From assembly GCF_002232035.1 (NCBI RefSeq), contig NZ_NKXR01000001.1, forward strand, positions 132,574-196,573: a stretch of 64,000 nucleotides of DNA, in the 5' to 3' direction. Source of the stretch: Collinsella sp. TF06-26. GTDB lineage: Bacteria > Actinomycetota > Coriobacteriia > Coriobacteriales > Coriobacteriaceae. This document shows, piece by piece, positions 15,331 to 23,595 of the stretch (its first letter is position 1; each line of letters begins with the position of its first letter). Under the pieces are notes generated by a model. That model did not search any database. It was given only the letters and a program-made list of their open reading frames with translations, and had not been told where the DNA came from. The position numbers were made by a program, and so were the translations under genes.

Positions 15331-16572
15331 ATGATGGTCATAACAACTCAGATAAAAAACTGTTGTTCAAATTGTAGCCAGATTAATAGCGAATCTAAAC
15401 CAGAAATGAATAACGACAGTGCGGTAATGCATTCATTTCTGAAGTTACCAGCTTTGTATGTAATTGGTTTCAGTGTTCTATATTTGCGCTCTGTCCTCTC
15501 AATAACAACGCTCGTGGAACTTCCCGATGCTCTGGATAAAAGTCTACTATTAATCGCCAGCGCTTTTCTTCTACTTCATTGTGTTTCTAAGCTTGATCTA
15601 TACAGCAAGCATATAGCTCTGATTGTTTTGTCTGTCAGTATTGGTTTCATTAGTTATTTAGTGTCCGGCGAGACTGCATCTTTTGTTGTTATTTTAGCCG
15701 TTCTTTCAACGGCTTCGATAACTGATATAGATTGTGTAGTTCGATACTGGCTATTTCTCTCCGTGGCTTTGATGCTGTTTTTAATTACTATGTTTGCCAT
15801 TCAGATGGTTTGTGACCCTCAGGGTATTAAGTATTTTTCTCGCTTGTCCGACAGCGGTCTAATTTTGAAAAAACGTTGGTCCTTTTATTTTTCACACCCA
15901 AATATGTTTGGCGCTATGGTTTTAATGTCCTGTAGTGCTTTTGTATATTTGTATCAAAATCGAATTGGATTTATCCACTATTTCCTAATCCTCCTGATTG
16001 CGTTGTTCGTTTTTGCTTTATCGGACTCGAAAACTTCTTCGATATTAATATGTTTGCTAGTTGTACTTTCAGTCATACAGAGACTCTTTCGACTATTTGA
16101 TACTGCTCAAGCGAGAATACTAGTTGGGTTACTCCCGCTGGGCGCTTTTCTTATCGTTTATTTGGTTTCGGGACCTCTTTATACCAGTTCTTTGGGCGGC
16201 TTATTAACGGGCAGAATATCCCTATGGCACGCCTGTTATGTTAATCAGGGTTTATCGCTGTTCGGCAATAAGTTTATTGAATCAACGAGTATTGGCGTCA
16301 ACGGCTGGACGTACTATTACACAACTCTTGACTGTGCTTATGCATCAGGTTTATTTGTTCTCGGTATTGCTTTCTCTCTATGGTTCGTTTGGGCAGTATG
16401 GAAATGCGCAAGATGGCGAGGCTATGATTCAGGAAGAGTTTTACCGGCTTTGATTATCATGCTGGTACTTGGTTTTTCTGAGGTACATATTTTTACTTTT
16501 GCTATTTGCTATGTGAACTTGTTTCTAGGCAGGCCCCTTTTTGAATTTCCGGAGCGGACTTGCATCGGCTAA
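15331..16572 (+). CDS. O-antigen/capsule polymerase-like membrane protein (Wzy)
   Basis: A 413-residue protein with about 10-12 hydrophobic segments, many Leu/Ile/Phe/Val stretches and no soluble domain. A larger loop (about residues 285-340, GPLYTSSLGGLLTGRISLWHACYVNQG...) resembles the extracytoplasmic loop of Wzy/O-antigen ligase proteins, including GRxxLW. It lies between transferases and the flippase, as expected for a Wzx/Wzy pathway. Sequence conservation in the family is low, so the call rests on topology and context. The gene is AT-rich compared with the rest of the window. GGAGGTGA precedes the start; ATG 15334 is an alternative. Confidence 0.8.
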   Translation: MMVITTQIKNCCSNCSQINSESKPEMNNDSAVMHSFLKLPALYVIGFSVLYLRSVLSITTLVELPDALDKSLLLIASAFLLLHCVSKLDLYSKHIALIVLSVSIGFISYLVSGETASFVVILAVLSTASITDIDCVVRYWLFLSVALMLFLITMFAIQMVCDPQGIKYFSRLSDSGLILKKRWSFYFSHPNMFGAMVLMSCSAFVYLYQNRIGFIHYFLILLIALFVFALSDSKTSSILICLLVVLSVIQRLFRLFDTAQARILVGLLPLGAFLIVYLVSGPLYTSSLGGLLTGRISLWHACYVNQGLSLFGNKFIESTSIGVNGWTYYYTTLDCAYASGLFVLGIAFSLWFVWAVWKCARWRGYDSGRVLPALIIMLVLGFSEVHIFTFAICYVNLFLGRPLFEFPERTCIG

Positions 16573-16698
16573 GTATCTCAGAGTGGATTTTCTGTTTTTG
16601 ATTTACTGGTTTGACTGATGTTTTAACCAGCAACTTAAAGAAATAGCCCAATAGATATCAATCTGTGTGCGCTGCTCATGTAAGTCAAATTAGCTATT

Positions 16699-17354
16699 TT
16701 GCTGATAGGTGGGATTATGCCAAATAAAATATTTGATGGGATGATTCGCGGTCAAGTTGGATTGGACTCGATTGGCACCATCATTTCTGCTTTTCAATCG
16801 GAGAGAGTTATTGCTCAAAGCTTTTCTGGTGCCTTGAAAATCGGCCAGTCGCTACTTCGGGCTATTGTTGTGGATGATAGTTCGACCAACAATTCAGTCG
16901 ATATTGTCGCTCGGTCATTCGTGGAAGATGAGGGAGTTAGTTTATTACACAAAAACCATTCCGGTTGGCCTGCTGCGCGAAACGCTGGTTTCGCCGCCGC
17001 TCGTGGCGATTGGATTATGTTCCTTGATGTCGACGACTACCTTTTGGCTGGAGACTATGAGACGCCTGGTGACTTGGCTGTCTTAAATGATCTTGGGCTT
17101 ATTGTCTGTCATTATTCGCGACCCAATTTTGCCCCGGCGCACGCCCAAGATGCAGCAACGGTGAGATCTGCTTTCTCTGTAAATCATCTGAATTGGTTAA
17201 ATATTCCAGTGCAGCCGGTCTCATCGCACTGCGCTCGGTCCATTCTGCGCTCGACCTGTCCAAGTTCGAGCCCGACGGCTTCCGTATGCCGAATTGGGAG
17301 GAAGAACTGGGAGAGTATTCGTCCTCGTTGACTGGGATTTTGCGACATTATTAA
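16699..17354 (+). pseudogene. Broken GT2-family glycosyltransferase
   Basis: The first frame opens at TTG 16699 (ATG 16717 is better) and shows GT-A marks: AIVVDDSSTNNSVDIVARSF, HSGWPAARNAGFAAARGDW and MFLDVDDYL. After about 17205 the similarity to a transferase stops in this frame. It continues in another one (AAGLIALRSVHSALDLSKF ... EEELGEYSSSLTGILRHY, stop at 17352-17354). A frameshift near 17205-17225 therefore breaks the gene. The second part is GC-rich, unlike the AT-rich first part. An active product is unlikely. Confidence 0.7.
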
Positions 17355-17558
17355 AAGTTTTCGGGGTGTCGCTTCATATGATGTGTATCACGGGTTTCAG
17401 CAATCGTTTTCTACTTATGTTGTCAAATATAGTAAATAACGTTTGATTGGGTTGATGGTTAGGGAGGACTCTTCCAAAGTGCCTCCTCAGCTCAATCCCT
17501 TTATAGGTTGTACTCATCTTCTTTTTCACACGTTTACTCTTAGATTGGATTGTTTTGT

Positions 17559-19862
17559 ATGTTACCAAAGGACAAAGTCGCACTTTCGACTTGGTTTTCG
17601 TATCATAACTATGGAACGGCGTTACAGGTAACCGCTTTGTATCATTTATTAAGCGAGCTTGGAAAAGACGTTGATGTTGTAAATTATATCCCTGTCGGTA
17701 AGTGCATAAATAGACCAGACTATAAAGGCGTTGGCCCGTATTTCTGCGAGCTAATTAGTAAGGCATTTAATAAGGTCTTTAATAGGTCGTATACCCCAGC
17801 ATCTCGTGAAAAGTTATTCGATGCGTTTCTTGATGAGCATTTGTCCTTTACAGCTGAGTGCTTGATACAGCCTGATTTTGAGCGATTGAACGATTACTAC
17901 GATATTTTTGTTTGTGGTAGTGATCAGATTTGGAATCCGTCTTTTTACAACTCTCGTTATTTTTTTGATTATGTTTCAGATAATCGAAAAAAGGTTTCCT
18001 ATGCACCTAGTGTTGGGAATTCTAAGGTTGACGACGAAGACGTCGCTCGTTGCATGAAGAAGCTCTGCAGCAGGTTTGATGCGCTTTCTACGCGTGAGGA
18101 ATCTGGCAGTAAAATCGTATCTGAGCTTACGGGGAGGGATGTCGAAACCGTAATTGATCCTACCTTGTTGATGAGTTCTTCTGACTGGAATAGTCTCACC
18201 GGAGAAGCGGTTGCGCCTTCGGAGCCCTATATGCTTGCATATATGCTGGGATATAACAAAGACCATTGGAAAAGGGTCTACGAGTTGGCTTCTTTGCTCG
18301 ACTTGCCGGTTCGCATTATTCCTGTGTTTAAGAGAGATCTTAAGAGGGGAGGCTGTATCACGGATCCTGTTGGCCCCGCGGAATTCGTATCGCTAATTGC
18401 GAACGCGAGCTACGTATGCACGGATTCTTTCCATGGCGTTGCCTTCTCAATTAATCTCAACCGTGATTTTTGCGTATTTGAGAGATTCAAACGAGGAGCC
18501 TCTGGTAGCCAGAATTCTCGCATCTACAACATTCTTGATAAGATGAGTCTCCAGGCAAGGCTTGCTCTCGATGGTGTTTCGAATGAGGAGCTTATTAACA
18601 AAATTGAATGGACAGAGCCCAATAATCTGCTTTTGGCTCAACGTGAGCATTCGCTTAATTGGTTGAAAAACGCGCTTGCCCTTGAGCCCTCTTTTGACAA
18701 TGTCAAAAACAGCATAAAGAAAAATCGCTCGCTTTGCTGCGGCTGTGGTGCTTGCGAGGTTGCTTGTCCGGTTGACGCGATTTCCATGAAGCTTGATGAA
18801 GAAGGCTTTTGGAGGGCGAATGTTAACGAGGATAAATGTATCTCGTGTGGTAAGTGCCGTAAAGCATGTCCGTTAATCCACCATGAGAACGCCTTGCCCG
18901 TGGAGCAAGGAAAGCTGTATTCATTTAAAACGCAAGACGTGTCTCAGCTTATGCATTCCTCGAGTGGTGGCGCTGGAGCGGCGATTGCGGCCGCTGCCTC
19001 TTCCGATGGCGCGTATGTACTCGGCTGTGCCTACGAAGACGGCCGTGGAGCTGTAGGTAAGCTGGTGAGCCCCGGTGATTCCGAGGGACTCTCTAGTCTT
19101 GCGGGAAGTAAATATACTCAAGAGGAAGTGCGCGATGAGCTCAAGCATGCTGCTGACTGCGGTGGCCAATTGTTTGTTTTCGGCACTCCATGTCAGATTC
19201 AGGCTGCGCGTAATCTCTTTAGCGGGCATGAAGATGTTACCTATGTTGACTTTGTTTGCCACGGAGTCCCTTCTCGTCATCTTCTAAGCCGTTATTCGGA
19301 TTGGCTTAACCGTTGTTATGGCCTCGATCCGCAAAGGCTGCATGTCAATTTTCGATACAAACCCCGAGGTTGGAGAGAGAGATATATATATACGAGCGAT
19401 GGCTCCTCTGAATCTTGTCGTAGCCAACACGAGGACCCTTACTTTCTTTTGTTTGAGGCTGGGCAGTGCTACGGTCAGTCATGTTATGAGTGCCCGTGGA
19501 GGGCAACAAGCGCCGCCGATCTTCGAATGGCAGATTACTGGGGCCCTCGATTCTCCAAAGATGAGACGGGCGTCAGCATGCTTCTTGCTTCGACCGAGCG
19601 TGGCGAGAAGATCATCGCTGATCTCAGGCAAGCTGGAGCTGTTTCTGAACAGCCTTTCTCTGACTATAACAAGTATCAACAGACCAAGAACTTCCGTATG
19701 CCTGTGTTCCGAGATGTGCTAATTGACGCTCTATCCGATCCGTCTTCTAACATCCAAGACATAAGTGATCAATTTGCTTTGCCTGTTGCTCAGGAACGGA
19801 AGGCTATGAGGCGGCTGAATCCCTTAAAGGAGATCGCCAAAAAGATTCTTAAGAGAGGTTAG
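17559..19862 (+). CDS. Polysaccharide pyruvyltransferase fused to ferredoxin and FrhB-like domains
   Basis: A 767-residue protein from ATG 17559 (TTG 17550 also in frame; ribosome site weak). Residues 1 to about 370 are a polysaccharide pyruvyltransferase domain (STWFSYHNYGTALQ, CGSDQIWNP, CTDSFHGVAFSI). About 391-440 hold two four-cysteine clusters (CCGCGACEVACPVDAI and CISCGKCRKACPL) for two [4Fe-4S] centres. About 450-745 match the coenzyme F420 hydrogenase/dehydrogenase beta subunit (SSSGGAGAAIAAAA, FGTPCQIQAARN, CYECPWRATSAADLRMADYWG). The two halves are often separate neighbouring genes in capsule loci. The fusion suggests that ketal addition is tied to a redox step. The reaction of the FrhB part is unknown. 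Confidence 0.85.
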   Translation: MLPKDKVALSTWFSYHNYGTALQVTALYHLLSELGKDVDVVNYIPVGKCINRPDYKGVGPYFCELISKAFNKVFNRSYTPASREKLFDAFLDEHLSFTAECLIQPDFERLNDYYDIFVCGSDQIWNPSFYNSRYFFDYVSDNRKKVSYAPSVGNSKVDDEDVARCMKKLCSRFDALSTREESGSKIVSELTGRDVETVIDPTLLMSSSDWNSLTGEAVAPSEPYMLAYMLGYNKDHWKRVYELASLLDLPVRIIPVFKRDLKRGGCITDPVGPAEFVSLIANASYVCTDSFHGVAFSINLNRDFCVFERFKRGASGSQNSRIYNILDKMSLQARLALDGVSNEELINKIEWTEPNNLLLAQREHSLNWLKNALALEPSFDNVKNSIKKNRSLCCGCGACEVACPVDAISMKLDEEGFWRANVNEDKCISCGKCRKACPLIHHENALPVEQGKLYSFKTQDVSQLMHSSSGGAGAAIAAAASSDGAYVLGCAYEDGRGAVGKLVSPGDSEGLSSLAGSKYTQEEVRDELKHAADCGGQLFVFGTPCQIQAARNLFSGHEDVTYVDFVCHGVPSRHLLSRYSDWLNRCYGLDPQRLHVNFRYKPRGWRERYIYTSDGSSESCRSQHEDPYFLLFEAGQCYGQSCYECPWRATSAADLRMADYWGPRFSKDETGVSMLLASTERGEKIIADLRQAGAVSEQPFSDYNKYQQTKNFRMPVFRDVLIDALSDPSSNIQDISDQFALPVAQERKAMRRLNPLKEIAKKILKRG

Positions 19863-19865
19863 TGT

Positions 19866-21272
19866 ATGGCGAAAAAGCGTAATAAAGAGCTCGCGGTTAA
19901 TGCGGGGCTTTTCGCCATTAGCTCTTTCGGCTCAAAGGCAATTTCATTTTTGCTTTTGCCGCTTTACACTGCGGTTCTTTCGACCGGGGATTACGGCACT
20001 GTAGACCTTATGAACAGCACTGTCAGCCTTCTGGTGCCGTTACTTACGTTAAATATCCAGGATGCCGTATTGCGGTTCGGATTGGGTAAGGATGCCGATC
20101 CGAAAGAGATTGTCTCTGTGGGACTTCGTATGGTAGCGGCAGGAGGGACTGTCCTGCTTTTGGTTGTCGCCGCGCTGCATTTTCTCGGCATCTTGCCTGT
20201 CGATGGGATTTATTGCGTATTCCTTGTAGGAATGTTTTACCTCTCTGCGCTATCCAACGTGGTCACTATGTATGTAAAGTCGCAAGACCACGTGCGTTCG
20301 CTTGTTGTAAGCGGGCTTGGAAACACGCTTATCATGAGCGTGTCAGCGGTTCTGCTGCTTGTCGTTTTTAAGATGGGCGTACTCGGCTACATGCTCTCGA
20401 TGGCGCTTGGTTATCTGTTTTCTGTGCTGTATCTGTTTTGGGCGGGAAAGGTTTGGCAGTGTTTTGGGGTCGATATTCGGTCCGGCCTCATGCGCTCTAT
20501 GATTGCTTTAAGTGCTCCTCTCGTTGCAAACAGCATCGCATGGTGGATTAATGATGTCAGCGACCGTTACGTTGTTACTTTGATTTGTGGTGCTGCAGCA
20601 AACGGTCTTTACGCAGTTGCCTATAAAATCCCTTCGATTTTGTCGACGCTGCAGTCTATCTTTTATAATGCATGGGCAATTTCCGCAGTTAAGGAGTTTG
20701 ATCCCCAGGATTCTGATGGCTTTCTCGGGACGACCTATGAACTGTATTCCGGTGCAATTGCCATTGCGTGCTCAGTCATCATGTTGCTGGATATACCGCT
20801 GGCTCGAATTCTCTATTCGAACGACTTCTTTGATGCCTGGCGTTATGTTCCCCTATTGTTGGTCGGAGTTATGCTCAATGGCCTTTCTCTTTTTGAAGGG
20901 TGTTTATTTACTGCGGCTCGTAAAACAAAGGCAGTTTCTTGGACTACCGTAGTGGGGGCTACCGTTGGTATTGCGACCTGCATCGGCTTGACTCTGATAA
21001 TAGGGGCCCTTGGCGCTGCCGTTGCGACCGTTGTAGGATATTTGGTTACTTGGTCAACAAGAACTGTAGTGATGACGCGCTACATTGCTCGAATTAAGGT
21101 TTCGTGGCAAGTTGAGATTGCAACTCTTCTGGCTTTAATCCTCCAAGCTCTTTTGGCAATGCAATGGGGCATGCAATTAATCCAAGTACCTATTCTTGCT
21201 GCAGTCGTGTTTCTGCGTCGTCGTCAGCTCATGAGCATTTGCGGTTTTGTTCGCAAAAAGGTCGCTAGTTGA
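19866..21272 (+). CDS. Wzx-type polysaccharide flippase (MATE/PST family)
   Basis: A 468-residue membrane protein with about 12-14 hydrophobic helices. It begins with NAGLFAISSFGSKAISFLLLPLYTAVLST, typical of PST/Wzx proteins, then DYGTVDLMNS. It should flip the lipid-linked repeat unit to the outer face of the membrane for Wzy. It is the last intact gene of the capsule operon, 3 bases after the fusion gene. Confidence 0.9.
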   Translation: MAKKRNKELAVNAGLFAISSFGSKAISFLLLPLYTAVLSTGDYGTVDLMNSTVSLLVPLLTLNIQDAVLRFGLGKDADPKEIVSVGLRMVAAGGTVLLLVVAALHFLGILPVDGIYCVFLVGMFYLSALSNVVTMYVKSQDHVRSLVVSGLGNTLIMSVSAVLLLVVFKMGVLGYMLSMALGYLFSVLYLFWAGKVWQCFGVDIRSGLMRSMIALSAPLVANSIAWWINDVSDRYVVTLICGAAANGLYAVAYKIPSILSTLQSIFYNAWAISAVKEFDPQDSDGFLGTTYELYSGAIAIACSVIMLLDIPLARILYSNDFFDAWRYVPLLLVGVMLNGLSLFEGCLFTAARKTKAVSWTTVVGATVGIATCIGLTLIIGALGAAVATVVGYLVTWSTRTVVMTRYIARIKVSWQVEIATLLALILQALLAMQWGMQLIQVPILAAVVFLRRRQLMSICGFVRKKVAS

Positions 21273-21364
21273 TAGGTGATGTTTCATTGTTCGCTGACTT
21301 CACTTACTTAGGATCTGCGAACTTGCGCTTGTAGGAATACTGCAACGAATCATCGCTGGATGAA

Positions 21365-21591
21365 TTGGTTTATAGCATTTTAGATGCCGTCAATGGGCAA
21401 CGTTATAAGCTCTTTGGCCTTTGTGAGGGTTGGAGATTTTTTCTGGACACCTGTGTAATCGTTGATCGTGCGTTTACTCGCAAGAAAAAATCGAGCCAGA
21501 AATTGCTTGGGCACTTAATGGGGCGATTGGGGGATAAGGGTGCTAGACTGATTCTCCCCGAGGTCATTCAACTCGAGTTGGAAAAGGTTCT
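21365..21591 (+). pseudogene. PIN-domain protein fragment
   Basis: A readable stretch begins near TTG 21365. It includes WRFFLDTCVIVDRAF (the first acidic strand of PIN nucleases, normally LDTN) and RLILPEVIQLELEKVL (second acidic motif). After about 21591 the frame runs on into DNA that makes better sense on the other strand as an IS256-type transposase start. The C-terminal half of the PIN domain, with the remaining acidic residues, is missing. It was probably cut by an insertion and later decayed. Confidence 0.5.
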
Positions 21592-21593
21592 GC

Positions 21594-21730
21594 GCGGTAC
21601 CCGTTTCGGCTGTTCGCCCCGCCACCGCACAGCTGGTCTGCCTCGGCGTCCCTCACGGCGTTCACGTCTGCTCGGTGAGTCTGCGAAACAGCTCCTGCAT
21701 GAATATGTCGCCGTCGTCGAAACGGGGCAT
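21594..21730 (-). mobile_element. Remnant of an IS256-family transposase N-terminus
   Basis: On the minus strand, from ATG 21730: MPRFDDGDIFMQELFRRLTEQ, then after a shift of frame VNAVRDAEADQLCGGGANSR followed by NGYRAE. The EAD-LCGGGANSRNGYR segment is the highly conserved beginning of IS256-type (Mutator) transposases. The fragment ends abruptly at the PIN remnant. No catalytic DDE residues remain. From here to 22036 I see no gene. Confidence 0.55.
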
Positions 21731-22036
21731 GGCGTGTATGTCCGGCGTCGGGTCTAACAAGATTTCCGCAGCGGTCTTCGTACTTTCTCAGAACCTGTTG
21801 TTGTGGTGATTTGAGATTCTAGAACGAGGGCCGTTCTTCGTTAAACGGGCGCTGGGGCGTCACCCTTACGCCAACATTTCCGACGCGATCATTCTTTAAT
21901 TCTTGCTGCGATTATGGAAGGGCTTTGTTTGTAAACGGTTCGAGAAAACTAAAGTAGAATTATTTTACGTTCATTGTCTGGTGCATGACGTTTTATCAAT
22001 GTTGATTAATTGGCTTCATGTTGAGGCGTCTAATTG

Positions 22037-22900
22037 ATGGGAAACGCTGTGCTTCAGGAATTATTTGGACCTTTGTCGAACGACTTGAACGCATTGGCAG
22101 ATCTTGCGACTGCTGTCGCTCTTTTTGCTGCAATCGCTTCTTATCGGCTTGCTGTTAAGCAGATGCGTAACGATAGCTATATAAAAGCCTCTGAATGGTC
22201 CATTAATTTTGCCGATACTTTTAGGGCCGAAGTTCTGCCCAGGATGAAGCTATTCAGCTTCGTCTCTTCCGAAGTCTCCATTTATGCTCAAGCCGTTATG
22301 AGCCTATCGGTTCATTCTTTAAAGTCGTTTTCCGAAAAAGAATTCATCTCCATAGCCGGTACGTCAAGTTCGAACGTTAAACAAGGTTTGCTATCTTACT
22401 TGGCAAACAGTGAAAACCTTGAAAAGGCTGCCAGTAAGTATGCAGAGCTCGCAGAATTACATCCAACTATTTTTACGCCTGTCGATCGAGCCTCCATTGA
22501 TAGCGAAACGTTTGCTTTACTTTTTAATAAAACGCTTACGGAGTTATCGAATTATCTGGAACAGCTGTCATTAATGGTTAATAGTGGGTTGGCTAATGAG
22601 GAGGTTCTATACCCGTCGTTTCATCGGCCTTTTTTCAGGGCCGTTAATTACGTCTTTCCCTTTTTGTGCTCCGTGAACAATGGCAGGGAAGTTGGGAATT
22701 ACAGCTATACCCATATTGTTAAACTGATGGAAATATGGGGCGAGCGTGAACGTGAGATCGATCGTGGGGTTCAGACTTATCAGTTAAAAATTGATAGGGG
22801 CTATGAAATAAACAAAGAGATCGGACTAAAGGTTCAGGAGCCGTCGGCTGTTTCTAAACTGAGCTCAATAATCTTCGGTATATTCAAGAACAACAATTAG
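22037..22900 (+). CDS. Membrane-anchored protein of unknown function
   Basis: 287 residues from ATG 22037 (TTG 22034 also possible). One hydrophobic helix near the N-terminus (LADLATAVALFAAIASY, about 20-36) is followed by a basic turn and a mostly helical, charged cytoplasmic part without recognised motifs. The overall plan, one helix then YRLAVKQMRNDSYIKASEWS, resembles DUF4760-like proteins, but I would not insist. AT-rich; the first intact gene of the accessory island. Confidence 0.6.
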   Translation: MGNAVLQELFGPLSNDLNALADLATAVALFAAIASYRLAVKQMRNDSYIKASEWSINFADTFRAEVLPRMKLFSFVSSEVSIYAQAVMSLSVHSLKSFSEKEFISIAGTSSSNVKQGLLSYLANSENLEKAASKYAELAELHPTIFTPVDRASIDSETFALLFNKTLTELSNYLEQLSLMVNSGLANEEVLYPSFHRPFFRAVNYVFPFLCSVNNGREVGNYSYTHIVKLMEIWGEREREIDRGVQTYQLKIDRGYEINKEIGLKVQEPSAVSKLSSIIFGIFKNNN

Positions 22901-22918
22901 CAATGGGTGGATAAAAAT

Positions 22919-22941
22919 AGCTCCAGTTCATGACTGGAGCT
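22919..22941 (-). terminator. Hairpin with T run on the minus strand
   Basis: AGCTCCAGT and ACTGGAGCT form a perfect 9-bp stem with a 5-base loop. On the minus strand it is followed by ATTTTTAT; on the plus strand no T run follows. It therefore ends minus-strand transcription and hints that something in 22950-23400 is read leftward. Confidence 0.6.
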
Positions 22942-23047
22942 GAAACTGAAAACATATTGTGTGGCCTGATTCACGAACTTTAACGTTTGCTAACTAATGG
23001 TTATATGGAATACCCTCGACTTCTTCTTCCATATTTTCCTCCACTAT

Positions 23048-23317
23048 TTATCTATAGCGTGTGCGAGTGATAACTGCGTACATGACCATCCTTTCTAGTA
23101 GTGGGCCAATTGCTGGGTTGCCGTCTTGGCTTTCTCTTATAACGCCCAGCGAGCTTTCTATTGAATGGGATCCGATGGGCTGTTGGCTAATAGCTAACTG
23201 TTCTCGGACACTCTCATATTTGAAATCTAGCCAGCGCTTGAGGCAATGATAATAGTTGTACGTTACTTTTTGTGAGTAAAGTAGTTTAATTGCTTTGAGG
23301 AAATCGGTGGACAGCAT
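23048..23317 (-). CDS. Small hypothetical protein (doubtful)
   Basis: An 89-residue frame (MLSTDFLKAIKLLYSQKVTY..., ending MVMYAVITRTRYR) with plausible amino-acid composition and a minus-strand terminator 107 bases downstream. No good ribosome site precedes ATG 23317, and an in-frame stop lies directly upstream. It could be the tail of a decayed gene. Nothing else recognisable lies between 22942 and 23595. Confidence 0.3.
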   Translation of the reverse strand: MLSTDFLKAIKLLYSQKVTYNYYHCLKRWLDFKYESVREQLAISQQPIGSHSIESSLGVIRESQDGNPAIGPLLERMVMYAVITRTRYR

Positions 23318-23595
23318 CTATCAACCGCTGGTAGATTTTCGATGACAAAAGCGTTGACAGTTTTAAGAAACCGGCTTCGCTTTCGATTGGTCAGCTTGGG
23401 TTCAGTCTAGTGTATCTGTTAAGTTAGATTCTCGTGAAGGAGCTTGGCCGTCTACTGCCTGATCGCACCGGTGCTGCCTTACTGCTATCGGTCCATTCTT
23501 TATAAAGGCGCCTATGCTCGCACGCTGAGAGCAGCGGTAATATTGCTGCTATGCGTACAGAAAGGACTGTGTCGTAAAGCAGAGAGGGGCTTACG

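Noticed and set aside
17441-17484. Hairpin GGAGG...CCTCC before the pyruvyltransferase fusion as a terminator
   Set aside because: The stem is only five pairs and is followed by no T run.
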